The translations under genes were made by a program, and so were the position numbers. Of a stretch of 64,000 bases of DNA, positions 45,100 to 57,750 are shown in pieces. The stretch comes from Turbatrix aceti (taxonomy: Eukaryota; Nematoda; Chromadorea; Rhabditida; Panagrolaimidae), in contig OZ017768.1 of assembly GCA_963969345.1 (NCBI GenBank), positions 5,852,718 through 5,916,717 on the forward strand, given 5' to 3'. Within the stretch, counting starts at the first letter, position 1; every line of letters begins with the position of its first letter. Below the pieces are notes generated by a model. The model did not search any database, was not told where the DNA came from, and worked only from the letters and a program-made list of their open reading frames with translations.

Positions 45100-45519
45100 A
45101 TGCGCAGCCTATCGAGTTCGAGTACAGCATCCGGAGGACAGGATTCAGATGCCAGTCACCCAGAAACCGATGACTTCTCCTCGTGCACAACTCAGCGTAT
45201 GAACGAAAAAATTCAAGATCAGGTGCTAAAACGAATCGAAAAAATCGAGACTGACGTTGAAATGCTCCGAAACGCGGTTGGTCGGATGCAGGAGATGAAC
45301 GATGTCTTCCAGCAACTTGTCGTGACCAAACTCGAGATGGTCGAGCATAAACTCAAGCGGCAGGCTTCGTCGATGAAGAAGAAGAAGCCCCTGCTGTCCA
45401 AGGAGGAAGCAGCGACGGTGAAGGAACAACGGCACCAGCAGCCCCTCATCAGCACCAACGTCCGGGATGCCCTCGTCACCGCGAAACTCATTCATCCCTC
45501 CGAATTTCAGTTTGTCTAA
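45100..45519 (+). CDS. Small coiled-coil protein of unknown function
   Basis: A single exon of 139 residues. A Ser/Asp-rich N-terminus of about 30 residues is followed by a strong heptad-like coiled coil (about residues 34-90: QVLKRIEKIETDVEMLRNAV, then VFQQLVVTKLEMVEHKL). A Lys-rich patch comes next (MKKKK), and the end is VRDALVTAKLIHPSEFQFV. An unpaired TTTTTAG splice site sits six bases before the ATG, which supports a real, possibly trans-spliced, gene. It could be a small adaptor of a vesicle or cytoskeletal complex, but I cannot assign it. Confidence 0.62.
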   Translation: MRSLSSSSTASGGQDSDASHPETDDFSSCTTQRMNEKIQDQVLKRIEKIETDVEMLRNAVGRMQEMNDVFQQLVVTKLEMVEHKLKRQASSMKKKKPLLSKEEAATVKEQRHQQPLISTNVRDALVTAKLIHPSEFQFV

Positions 45520-46678
45520 TTCCTTGTTTTTTTCGAACAAATTCCTATTATTCTTTCAATTTTATTCAATTCAATTTCACGTGCATCCCAGAATCCATCG
45601 AATACGATATATCCTGTTTTCATGATCTCCTGTTTTTTTTCGTTTGAACGATAAAAAATAATTCCATTCCAGTCGAAAAACCCCGGTTGATGTCATTTCC
45701 AAAAATCCACCAAAAAGCTATAGTATATATTTTCTTTCCTTGTCGCTTGGGTCGTGCCAATCTGTAATTCATCTCTCCCCCACATCCTTCCCATGCCTGC
45801 CACGGCGGTCGACACTGGTCGAGTTTCAGTTTACAGACCAAAGTTTGCACGGCATCAAAATTCGAACTTTTATGTCTTCCGCGAGAATTTTTCTCGAGCA
45901 CAGTTCAGATTTCTTTACTTCTGGCCGATGAAACCAAAACGTTCCGACCACTCATTGTCAGGGATGATCCTGCAAGTTGTGTTTACAAACAACGCCAGTC
46001 AAAATCCAGAGAACACTGTGTTCAAGGGGTTTTTTTTCGAATTTCCGTCAACGCACTGCGCACGACGCACAAAAATTGTTGTCATTCAGTGGGTCAAAAA
46101 ACGCTCACATCAACAACAACCTCAATAAATTTATTATTTTTAAGCATACACATTCAACCACCAGGAAATCCACATAGGACCCACGCAGGGCCAAAAGATG
46201 GGTATCCAAAGAGGTCGAAAATGGACAAACAGGGAGGATGGTAAATAATCTCTCTCTTTTTTTTTCTCTTTCATTACTTAGTCGTTGGGGAAATAGTAAA
46301 TCGATGGTGGAAAGATAAACAGTGTTCATTCTCACAAGATTAGGGTTATTAGAGGGTGCAGAAGAAGAGGACTGAAGTTTCAGCGGCTCATCTGCCTTTG
46401 CAAATTTTTTTTGTTAAATTTTCGTAGAGACAAATCATCAGGGGGTCAGGAAAAGACAGGAGGAAGGTGAGGTGAAATCGATGTCTAAAAAACTACAGGT
46501 GTGGTCTAACTACCGAAAAATTGATCAAAACGGAGTCCTGGACAACTTTTCGGAGAGCAAAAACGGACGGAATAGGGTGTCAATGCCGAGGACGTCTCTC
46601 TCAAATTTTTTGTTGATTGTTGAAAAAATTGACTGACAACTACAATTTCAGGGTGTTTTATACCAGACACTTACGTCT
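45520..46678. other. Intergenic, no gene seen
   Basis: Contains the 3' flanks of the coiled-coil gene (+) and of PCCB (-). A T run lies near 46255-46268. No coding or repeat signal that I can support. Confidence 0.4.
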
Positions 46679-49253
46679 CTAGAGGGGGACGTTGCCGTGC
46701 TTCTTCCAGGGATTCTCGAGCTTCTTCGACTCAAGCAGGTTGAGATCGCGGCAGATCTGGCGACGCGTGTTTCGGGGCTCGATGATGTCGTCGATGAAGC
46801 CACGGACAGCGGCTGGGAAGGGGTTGGAGAAGAGGTCGATGTACTCAGCCTCGTGCTTGGCGTGGTTGGCGACGTCGCCGCGGAACAGGATCTGGACTGC
46901 ACCCTTCGCGCCCATGACAGCGACCTCGGCGGTCGGCCACGCGTAATTGATGTCGCCGCGGAGGTGCTTGGAGGACATGACGTCGTAGGCGCCACCGAAG
47001 GCCTTGCGAGTGATGACCGTGATCTTGGGAACCGTAGCTTCGGCGTAGGCGTAGAGGAGCTTGGCGCCGTGACGGATGATGCCACCGTATTCCTGGGCGG
47101 TACCGGGGAGGAAGCCGGGGACGTCGACGAGGGTGAGGAGCGGGATGTTGAAAGCATCGCAGAAACGGACGAAACGGGCGCCCTTGACGGAAGAGTTGAT
47201 ATCCAGACAGCCAGCGGCAAATTTGGGGTTGTTGCCGACGATGCCGACAGTACGACCGTTCATACGACCGAAACCAACGACAATGTTCTTCGCGTAGTCG
47301 GGCTGGATTTCGAAGAAGTCGCCTTCGTCGATGAGAGCCAGGATGACGTCCTTCATGTTGTACGCGGCAGTCGTCTCCAGGGGCACAACCGTGTCCAGAG
47401 CAGGCACATCACGATCCCTGAAAAAAACCCACAATGCTCTGACACCCAAAAAACCAGCCCAAAAACCCACCAAGGATCGTCATTGGCACGAATAGGAGCG
47501 GGATCCTTATTTGACAAAGGAAGGTAGTTGAACAATTCGCGAATGTTCAGCAGAGCATCGACATCGTTGTCAAAAGCACCGTGGGAGACACCGGAAGTCT
47601 GGGTATGGGTCTTGGCACCGCCGAGTTCTTCCTGGGTGACTTCTTCGTTGGTGACAGCCTTGACGACGTCGGGACCGGTGATGAAGAGGTAAGACGTGTC
47701 GCGGACCATGAAGGTAAAGTCAGTGAGAGCAGGCGAGTACACGGCACCACCGGCACAGGGGCCCATGATAAGGGAGATCTGGGGAACGACACCGGATCCC
47801 GAAACATTGGCTTGGAAGATATCGGCGTAGCCAGCGAGCGAATCGACACCTTCCTGGATACGGGCTCCACCGGAGTCGTTGAGACCGATGACGGGAGCAC
47901 CGACGAGAAGAGCTTGCTAAAAAAGAAGCAAAATAGGCCAAAATACAAATAAAAAGGCAAAAACATAAACTTTCGTGTCGAAAGTTCATTAGATACGGTA
48001 CTTTTTCAACAATCTCAAGTATTGTAAACTTTCGCAACGAAAGTTTATATCAGTAAATTTTCGTGTCGAAAGTTCGTTTCGACGACCGTAATTCCGTGTG
48101 CTTTTGTTTTTTTTGCAACTTACGTTCATGACCTTGCAGATCTTCTTTGCGTGAACAGCCGAGAGCGATCCACCGAAGACGGTAAAGTCCTGCGAGAAGA
48201 CGTAGACCGTGCGTCCAGAGATCTGACCGTGTCCAGTGACAACGGAGTCACCGGAAAACTTTTGCTTCTGCATGCCGAAGTCGACGCAGGTGTGTTCCAT
48301 GAGCTGATCATATTCGGTAAATGTTCCGGGATCGAGGAGAAGCTCGATGCGTTCGCGGGCCGTAAGTTTGCCCTGCAAAAAATAATCATGCGAATATGTA
48401 TAAATATTTTTTTACGTCATTCATTCATTTTCGGTACACTGCTTAATTTGCCTTAAAACAATCCCCAGCACAAAGGGAAAAACTTGTTTTTGTTCTTCTA
48501 CCTGAGTTGTTGGTTACTAATGTATGAAACATCATCGGTCGGTCATAGGGCCCTTCCTAAATACATGTCAGTTATTTGATCGACAATCACAAAGGAGCAA
48601 TTGCGACCATCGTTCGTGCCGAGTGCGTCCTCTTCTATCGGAATCAATACACATCACAGACGCGTAAACAACGATCGTCTAATTTGAACTAAGGGGGTAT
48701 GTTGAGAAAATGACAATGGCGTGCCCCTCGCCTGCCAGTCGCCGCAACAACTGTCCAAACTAAAGTAAGCCCGACTGAACGTATTCAACCTGATGTCCCT
48801 TGCTAAAAATTGAAAAACTCATAATAAGCTAGGGCACGAAATTCTTGGAACGAAAAAGTTAGCCCAAGAAAAAGTTTGTATACGTTCGAATTTGAAAATC
48901 GCGGGGATTTACAAAAAATCGTGCTGAGAACTTTCGCATTTCTGCGCAAGATTTGAATGGATAGGATTTGGCGAAGCCTGTTTGGATTATCCCAGGCAAT
49001 TTAGCATCAACTTACTCGCTTGTGTTGAGCGTCGATGCGCTTCTGTCCGCCACCGAGCACAGCGCGAGCCTTGGACTCTTGAATGCGCTTCTGGACCTCG
49101 ACGGTGTGGACGATGGACGATCCAGCGACGGCGGATGACGCGCGGGCAGCTGCCTAAAATCCATAAATCCATCTATTGGTCCAGAACACTCGAAAAAAGA
49201 CAAACCTGGAGCTGAACGATACAAATCTTGCTTCCAAGCGCTCGACTCAGCAT
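46679..49253 (-). CDS. PCCB: Propionyl-CoA carboxylase beta subunit, mitochondrial
   Basis: Five exons (49253-49206, 49153-49016, 48372-48124, 47916-47471, 47417-46679) give 539 residues, the same length as human PCCB. The short first exon ([14 protein letters not shown]) plus an Ala/Arg/Ser start of exon 2 forms a mitochondrial targeting sequence. The carboxyltransferase core shows [65 protein letters not shown] and [13 protein letters not shown], and the end is WKKHGNVPL. With the biotinylated alpha subunit it carboxylates propionyl-CoA to methylmalonyl-CoA in odd-chain fatty acid and branched amino acid breakdown. A TTTCAG site about 14 bases before the ATG suggests trans-splicing. Intron 2 is long (about 640 bases). 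Confidence 0.96.
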
Positions 49254-50615
49254 TTTTACGCGTAACGCCTGAAAGATCACCAATCACCAAACTTGGCTTA
49301 CGAATAAACACGACACGGACGTGATCGATGTATTGAATCAAGCACACACAACACGCTCACTGTTCACGGACGCGTCCGGGTAGAAGACTCAAAACTTTGG
49401 GCATGCAAAAGTTATTTTTTTCCTGGTGGTGGTTTAGGCAACCTAACAGGCAGTCTGCGAGGGTCGTTGCCAGTTCAAACTGATTGACTCGACGCAAGAA
49501 AATGGGGGGAAAAGTGCGTCGGTGCTGGCGTGACAAAATGCAGGAAAAAAAGCGCAATTGCGCGTGTGCGCTCACCGTGGACAGGAGAGGGGATAGAAAT
49601 CAGTGAACGAGCAGTCAAACACATCAGCCAGCACACACGTCAGGGGCCGTACTGACGCAACTCGGGTAGTCGTCGTCGATGGTTGGGGTGCGTAACGAAC
49701 CTCCTGGCCCCGATCGGTAAAGAGGGGAGGAGCGAGCAACAGTTGCACGTACGCCGGCCGGCTATAGGCCTGGCTCTCGGCTACCTGGGCAGCCTGAGTG
49801 AGTGATGGCAGTCTGGTTGACTGGCTCAAAGCACAACGTAGCCTAGAGACCGAACAACAGAACATCCTCCCGGAAGCCAAAATGCGCGCATTGACCTGAC
49901 CGGAGTCCGATGATAAAATGACATCGAGGAGCGCGAACAGCAGCTATGTAGCTGAACGAAGGAGAGCATCGAGCACTCTATGAACTTGCATGCTTGTTTC
50001 GTGGCCACGACGACGACGCATGATATGACGTTTCCAACAAGGAATGTTGTCAGAATTACTTTTGGAAATTCTTCGTGCAACTTTTACTAAATAAATAACT
50101 TTTTGAAAAGTTTTTACCGTAATCATAAAAGAAAGATCTGGCAGAGTTAGATCGCCTGATATCGTTTTTTTGCCATTTTGACGATTTTTTTCGTCGAAGC
50201 TGAAAAAAAACTACAAAATTTCCAAAATCAAGTTACATATTTATCGACGTGATTTTTAATAGAAAATGCGAAAAAAATAAAAAAATATAGGGTTATCAAC
50301 GTAAAAAATGCCAAAAAAAATTTGTCTATCTCAGCTTTGGAAACGCCGTCGTTTTTTGACTTCAGCATCCCAAATTTTTATCAAAAAAGACAAAAACACG
50401 ATTTCCAGCAAGTGTAACTCTGCCAAATCCTGTTTCTGGCAAAAAAAGTTTACGGTAAAAATTTTATCATGGTATTTTTTTTGGCAAAATTTCCAAAATG
50501 TTCACTAACACATTTCTTGTAAGAACCACCCAAAAATCGAAAAAAAATGCAACATGCTTTTTCGTGAAAATTTTTTAAAACATGAAAGTTTATCGAAAAA
50601 AGTGAAAATTCAACA
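49254..50615. other. Intergenic between PCCB and TYMS
   Basis: Both neighbours are on the minus strand, so this holds the PCCB upstream region and the TYMS 3' flank. The 49.5-50.0 kb part is GC-richer. I see no exon series or repeat that can be defended. Confidence 0.4.
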
Positions 50616-51828
<1,213 letters not shown>

Positions 51829-52707
51829 CTTGAGAATGAGAAAAGTCTAAAAAGGGTAAACTTGATAGTTAAACAAAACACGTATGTATGTAAGTGAGAA
51901 AAATGCGCTGTCGTTGTTTTTGCGTTTTGCGATTCGCGAAAACGCGCCACTTATGTTAGGATCGATCGAAGAGCAATCGGTCAACGCAGTTTTCCCGCCT
52001 TTTTTATTGTCATTTTGTCTAAAAAGGGGTACCACTAGATAAGTTTATCCGATGGGCATGTGATTTCATGAAAGATAAGGAAATTTAGACTTGGATACTG
52101 GGTAAAATAGCAGGAGCCAAAATTGATCAAAACAAAGGCCAAAAATGCTAAACAAAACTGATCTAGCCGATGAATGAGTCCCCCGATTCCAATTGCCCGA
52201 TCCATTTGAAGAAAAACGGACAAACAATGAAAAGTGCGCGAAACATTCCGCTTGCGCGTGTGCCCTAGAAAAATAAATCCATAGTAAAATTTTAAGTTCA
52301 ATTTTTATTAAAAAAAGTAGAAAAATATTTTTCCTGTCCTCACTCAATCTATTACGATCCGTACAAAAAATTGTGCAGCAATGATCAGAAACCTCAACCG
52401 CGATTTCGAACACATTCGAAGCCACGCGAAGGATAAATAAAAACAACAATTATGACAAAACCCGGCAATTTCCAGTTTTTCGCGTCGAAATCCCCCGTAA
52501 AACTTTCAAAAAGCAAAAAAGTGCGGGCATTTTGGCCTTCCGTTCCCAACCATCTAAAAATAAAGACTGCTTTTGTCTGCGAGAGAGTCTAGAGAGAGAC
52601 AAATTTATTGTTGCCGCAAATATCGTTATTCCGGCGTTATATTTTTATTCGCGGAGGTTGAATGAATAGCTTTATTGTCGACAGTCTCATTTTTTAGAAT
52701 CCAGAAA
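51829..52707. promoter_or_regulatory. Divergent upstream region of TYMS (-) and TOPORS-like (+)
   Basis: The two genes are head to head, 0.88 kb apart. An unpaired AG acceptor lies near 51847 on the minus strand, and TTTTTTAG ends near 52697 on the plus strand. Each is close to its start codon, consistent with trans-splicing. No other element can be called. Confidence 0.45.
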
Positions 52708-54758
52708 ATGGCGGAATCGGATACGACCATGGAGCTTGCGTCTCCTCCTTCGTCGAATGCCGAAGCCGATAAGTGCGTAATCTGCCTGTCTAGCAAGATC
52801 AACGATCCGACCATCCTGGACTCTTGTACTCACTTTTACTGCTTTGCCTGCATCTCAGAATGGGTGAGCACGCATCCGACGTGTCCCATGTGCAAGGTGG
52901 CTTTCACGCGTCTCAAGCACGAGCTTCGTCCGCGTCCCAAGACTTTTCCGATTGCCTTCAAGGATGTCGCCGGTGTCGAGTGAGTCTTTTGTTTGTTTTT
53001 TTGGCGGATCGATAGTTGGGATGTTTTTTTATGACGACTTTTGAAGGGAAGATAGCCTATGCATTTTTGTAAAGGCCTATTTTTGTATTGACTAATCGAT
53101 TTTCTTATTTGAAAAGCTTTATTGATTAAAAAAATGTTTTTGAGTGCGAATGTATTTTGAAATCTTTTTAGGATCGATGTGTTTGACATCATTGAACGTC
53201 GAGAGCTCGCCGAACTCCAGCGACTGCCACCCAAGATGCTCACAAGCGAGACGAGTTGCCTGACGCGTGCCATAAACGATCTCAAAAAACTGGACCGCCA
53301 TATCGGAGATATTGAACAACAAGATGCTTCTTTGTGAGTTTTATCTTTTTCTTTGGTTAGGTAAAGTTCATATTTTTATATTTTTTAGTGCCAGTAATGT
53401 TTTGAAGATGAAGGAAACCCTCAACACCCGTCTCCAGGACTTTTACGTACTCCGGCGTCGAATGGCCAACTTCACTCATCGGTGAGTTCATTGCAGAACT
53501 TTTCGGACAAGTAACTGCTGTTTTTTTAAACGGGCGCTTGAACTTTCGAATTTTCGCGTCGGGTTACCCAAATTTTAGTTTTTTTGCAGCTCTGATCGTA
53601 AATAATTGCAGTTTTTATTGAACTTTTCTGTTTTTCAGCTCAGAAATCTACGGATCTCCTGTCTTCCGCAAACTGATCTACAAGTACAACATGGCACCTT
53701 CCCACCGGATCTCCCCACACTACGCCGTAAAGGTTCTGCCCAACCTCGACCCGAGGGACGAATCTCGTGCCCGTGAGCGTCTGATACCGTACCTCGTCCG
53801 CGATGTGTGCGCTATCGTCGACAGGCCTGCCATCGACATTGACAAGTTCCTCGACAACGTCGTGTCCTACCTGCTCAACCCAGAACCCGAGAACATGCAG
53901 CGTATCCGGGCTTTTCTCGTTGCCGAAGGAATTCCCCATCCGCTGCACTTTCTCCTCAACGCCCGACATTTTGTCGCTTCGGGAGAACGCGTCGCGGTTT
54001 ACGATCAAAATTGCGAGTTTTACGTTCGCGGAACGTACGGTCACCAACCTTTCGAACTCAACGATTCTGAAGTTGAAATCGTCTCTGAGACCATCGATTT
54101 GACGGGTTCTTCCGCTGAAGACGCGGATCCGCTGCGCTACGATCGCTCGAGGGACTCATTTTTCCTCGATCAACTTTTCCGGAACTACGGTATCAACAGA
54201 AACGGTCCAGCTGATCGATTCGAAGCTTTGTCTTCTCCGTTCTCAGTTCTTGGACGGTATCCGTCGATGTACAGCTACAACCTTGATTCCCCGCCTTCGG
54301 GGAGTCATCGAGCTTCGCCGCCTCCGAGGAGCAGTCGGGTTACGTCGCCGCCGGTTCAACTTACCACCCACTCCAGGAACAGGGTCGAACGCATCGAGCG
54401 GCAGCACAACAGGGATTACGATCCGATGAGCTCTGCTCTCTCCGATACCGATTGGGGCAGACCGCGCGCCATGGACGACCCCGGTCCGGGACCCTCTTTT
54501 TACCGTATGGCAGTGCCGGTCGTCGACGTCGATGATGACGATGAGGATGACCGTCGTCCGACGAACCGGCGCCAGTCGATCACTCTTTCTGACTCCGATG
54601 AGGACGTGATCATCGTTACCGAGCCTGACCCTACTCCGCCGCCTTCTGTGGCTCCACCCCCGGCTCCGTCGTCTTCCAGTGAGTTTAAAATGAGAAAAAT
54701 TGTGATTTGAAGTTCGGTTTTTTTTTCAGGGAAGCGTCCGCGCATCGAAGAAATCTGA
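52708..54758 (+). CDS. TOPORS: TOPORS-like RING E3 ubiquitin/SUMO ligase
   Basis: Five exons (52708-52979, 53172-53333, 53389-53481, 53639-54678, 54730-54758) give 531 residues. A C3HC4 RING finger lies at residues 23-62 (CVIC, CTHFYC, C..C, CPMCK). About 200 residues later comes a helical block (RERLIPYLVRDVCAIV ... FLLNARHFVASGERVAVYD) that matches the conserved central domain of TOPORS. The rest is disordered: Ser/Pro/Arg-rich, with acidic Asp/Glu runs (VDVDDDDEDD; SLSDSDEDVIIV), which look like SUMO-interacting motifs, and a terminal basic KRPR. Known relatives act in the nucleus as ubiquitin and SUMO ligases, including SUMO-targeted functions. The tail is shorter than in human TOPORS. 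Confidence 0.8.
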
Positions 54759-55060
54759 TTAATCACATCATCCATCTTTTGACCGGGTTTTCGAAACCAC
54801 CCATCCTTTGACAACCATTTGTCCTGTCGCCGTGATCTGATCGCTCTACACGGTTAACTAGGGCTTATCTGGCGTTCTGACAACTTTAATGTAAACCGTA
54901 GTATATTTATTACTTTTTTGATACCATCTATCTTAATTTTACGTTGACATAAATTTGATTAATTTAAAAATGACTGAGAAAGTTGTATGCGTTTTTTTGA
55001 GCGCTGAAATACTTTTTTTTTGGTCGATAATTGAATTTTTTTAAAAAATGCAGGTCGAAA

Positions 55061-55658
55061 ATGGCGACCCGAAGAGTTCTGGCATCCTTCGTGAACCGTA
55101 ATCCACGTAACCTGGAAGTCACGAGGGTAGAACGCCGACCGACAGGCTGGGACTTTGAAGTGCACCGCGACAAGCGAAATTTCACGTACAAGGCCATCCT
55201 GACGTCGACCAAGAGTCACACGGACGCGGTCGTCGTCCATCACCGGGACGGCGTCATCGTCTCTGCCAGCACGCGTGAGCCTGCTATCGCCCATCAACTT
55301 CACAGGTGAGTCATACCCCCCCCCCCCTCCTCCCTTGTATTTGTCATCTTGAACATCAGGGGCCTGTTTCAGCACGGTGGACACATCGGCAGCGCACAAC
55401 ATTGGACGCGTGCTTGCTCTTCGCTGTCAACAATCGGGAATCACGGCTTGCATCTCGGCGGTCGATGCGGATGAAGTTGAGAGAAGCGATCGTAAAAAAG
55501 CGTTTTTCAAGGCACTCGGCGACGGCGGCATCGCTCTGACTGAGCCTGCAACGATCAATCACACCCACGAGAACGACCCCAACTTTACGTGGCGCAGGTT
55601 CGATGTCAAGCACACGAGAGAGGACCGTCTGGATGAGGACCCCGTGATTAGAAAATAA
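55061..55658 (+). CDS. MRPL18: Mitochondrial ribosomal protein uL18m
   Basis: Two exons (55061-55305, 55373-55658) give 176 residues. The block FVNRNPRNLE near the N-terminus, then ERRPTGW, IVSASTREPAI and NIGRVLALRCQQSGI match mitochondrial L18. This protein binds 5S rRNA or its mitochondrial substitute in the large subunit. The ATG at 55061 follows an unpaired TGCAG site by seven bases. The intron has a C-run. The C-terminus (FTWRRFDVKHTREDRLDED) extends beyond the bacterial L18 fold, as in animals. Confidence 0.88.
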
Positions 55659-55843
55659 TGATTCATTGTTTTTCGTTGATTTGTTAGTGATAAAAACAAT
55701 AGAAACTGTAGTATTCTATGCCACTTGCGATAGATGCTTTACTCACAATCAAAGACCTGTAATCATACACGTAAGACAATATATGGAAATTTGAATCATT
55801 ACCTCAACAAAGGGGTGCTTCCTAAGATATGAGGTCTTTGGGG

Positions 55844-56043
55844 NNNNNNNNNNNNNNNNNNNNNNNNNNNNNNNNNNNNNNNNNNNNNNNNNNNNNNNNN
55901 NNNNNNNNNNNNNNNNNNNNNNNNNNNNNNNNNNNNNNNNNNNNNNNNNNNNNNNNNNNNNNNNNNNNNNNNNNNNNNNNNNNNNNNNNNNNNNNNNNNN
56001 NNNNNNNNNNNNNNNNNNNNNNNNNNNNNNNNNNNNNNNNNNN
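55844..56043. other. Assembly gap of N bases
   Basis: 200 unknown bases. Content cannot be inferred, and the linkage of the two sides rests on the assembler. Confidence 0.99.
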
Positions 56044-56064
56044 TCCTATCTGGGGTGTGTCTTC

Positions 56065-56402
56065 CAGAGGTGGCAGATCAGATCATTTGCTCATGATCTG
56101 ATCTGGATTATCTGCGATCTGATCTGACTCGACCCAGCCCAAAATCTCGGAATTTAGGGTTCAGGTTCCCGAGAACACTGGTTTCGAAGCGAAAAGTTAA
56201 ATATAAATTTTTTTTTGTTGAGAACTATCGTATTCTTCGAAAAACGAGCAATGCGGACGTGTTTGAAGTTGTAAAATTTTACATTTCTAGTGATCTGATC
56301 TGAATTATCTGTGATCTGATCTGGATTATCTGTGATCTGACCTGATCTGATCTGATCTATGAGCTGATCTGATCCGAAAAGTGATCTGATCTGCCATCTC
56401 TG
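56065..56402. mobile_element. hAT-like non-autonomous element with GATCTGATCTG interior
   Basis: A 338-bp element starting CAGAGGTGGCAGATCAGATC and ending GATCTGATCTGCCATCTCTG. It is flanked by an exact 8-bp duplication, GTGTCTTC (56057-56064 and 56403-56410). Interior flanks are runs of GATCTGATCTG units around a 140-base AT-rich middle. No protein is encoded. Confidence 0.87.
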
Positions 56403-56578
56403 GTGTCTTCGGCCACAAGGGAGAGAGGGTGGGGGAATAAACTCACCGAGCGTTGCTCTCGCAGACAACGAACACGACCGCTCGCGGGGACAGACAAAAC
56501 ACCAACTCATAAAAAGGGGAAAAGAAATGAAACGAACAGGTAAAAAAGAGGCTTGTCGGCACTGCGTGCCGTCCTTAT

Positions 56579-56792
56579 TTATTTATTTATTTATTTATTT
56601 CACCATTAATCAGTGGTTAGTTATCATTAGACTAGATGTTAGGAGGCACAAATGATGTCCACGTAGGCGTAAATGTCTCGATTCGTTTTGGTCTCGATTT
56701 CTTCTTCCCATCGTCGCTGTGGTCTGGTTTTCGTCTTGTTGAACACCGAGTTGAGCGAAACGGCCCAGCGTAGGGAAGGGTGTCCCACGGGT
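56579..56792 (-). mobile_element. 5'-truncated non-LTR-type retroelement, longer copy
   Basis: A 214-bp segment with an AAAT-type tail and an exact 14-bp duplication, CGTGCCGTCCTTAT (56565-56578 and 56793-56806). Its tail-side 110 bases match the copy at 37641-37750. On the minus strand a short open frame (RPFRSTRCSTRRKPDHSDDG) runs through the 5' part and could be the end of a reverse-transcriptase protein, but it is too short to be sure. Confidence 0.8.
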
Positions 56793-56973
56793 CGTGCCGT
56801 CCTTATATTGAACACAAAAGGGGTGGGGAAAATACAACAATAGGGTCAGAGTCGTATTCAAACGCTCGAGTCTTTATCTCCGCGAGGACGCTGGATTCTG
56901 ATTCGATAGGGTCCGAAGCGACTTTGACAAGTTTGAATGTCGCCTGGTGGGGCACGGTGAATTTCTCGCATTC

Positions 56974-57317
56974 TTAAAGGAGGGGACAGCCATGCTTGTT
57001 CGTCTTGTTAAAGAAAACGAAGATCGATCCTTCCGTTATCTTTGTAGGAAAGCCCCTCTTTCTCAGCATTTCCGTAAGTACAGGTTTCAGGACCGATTTG
57101 TTGTCTTTCGAATTATTACCTTTTCCGGTAACAATTTCAACTGCGTCTTTTGTATTGTTTAAAAGGTGATACTTGATGACGGATTCCATATCTTCTGTCG
57201 CTTGATCACGGGATAAATAATGAAAGTCTATTTTCATTGGATTCTTTTCAAGTTGGCTGTCTATACTGTCGGTTTGCTTCCCATGATGCTTCTCTTGGTC
57301 AGCATTGATGTGGTGAG
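56974..57317 (-). CDS. Smr-domain exon (partial gene or gene fragment)
   Basis: An exon that follows a TTTTCAG acceptor at 57318-57324 and ends in a stop at 56974. It encodes about 114 residues with a compact Smr domain. The conserved acidic-histidine motif is IDFHYLS, the glycine motif is VTGKGNNS, and LKPVLTEMLRKRG and EGSIFVFF follow. Smr domains are endonucleases or nucleic-acid binders in MutS2, N4BP2 and the non-stop decay nucleases Cue2/NONU-1. DxH and GxG are both present, so activity is possible. No upstream exon with a CUE or other domain can be recognised. An internal ATG at 57237 could make this an intronless 87-residue protein. It sits in repeat-rich DNA, so a retained fragment is possible. 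Confidence 0.55.
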
Positions 57318-57750
57318 CTGAAAATAATATTTTATATTAGGGCTCGTCCAAAAATTACGTCAATGCAAAACAAATATAGTATTATCACTGATCCTGTAAC
57401 AGGAGAGAGTAGGCCTTGTCTTCTCCATAGAGTACCGTGGAAATCAAATCTTGACAAATTATCTACTCGAAACACGTCGCGGGCAGTCTCGGCCAGGGTG
57501 GCGCAATCTCCCGGGGGATTAAACGCAGAGGCGGGGCACGGTTTTTTTTTAAGTAAAATGTTAGAACAAAATTTATTCAAAACAGTCAAAAATTAACCAA
57601 AGACTTGCTCATTATGAGTAATCCTCCCCCTGTTATGAATAACATCGTGTATTTTTAGCTTTCCAACTCATATTTTTCAACAAATCGGAAAAATTTTGGT
57701 AAATTTTGCTTCAATTTTACCTTTTGGTAAAAAGGCGGGCCGGCCCGGAT

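Noticed and set aside
46697..47527. A 276-residue plus-strand frame opposite PCCB
   Set aside because: It is the complement of the strongly conserved PCCB exon 5 and has no independent support.
55829..56101. A frame spanning the gap
   Set aside because: It consists mostly of unknown bases in the N gap.
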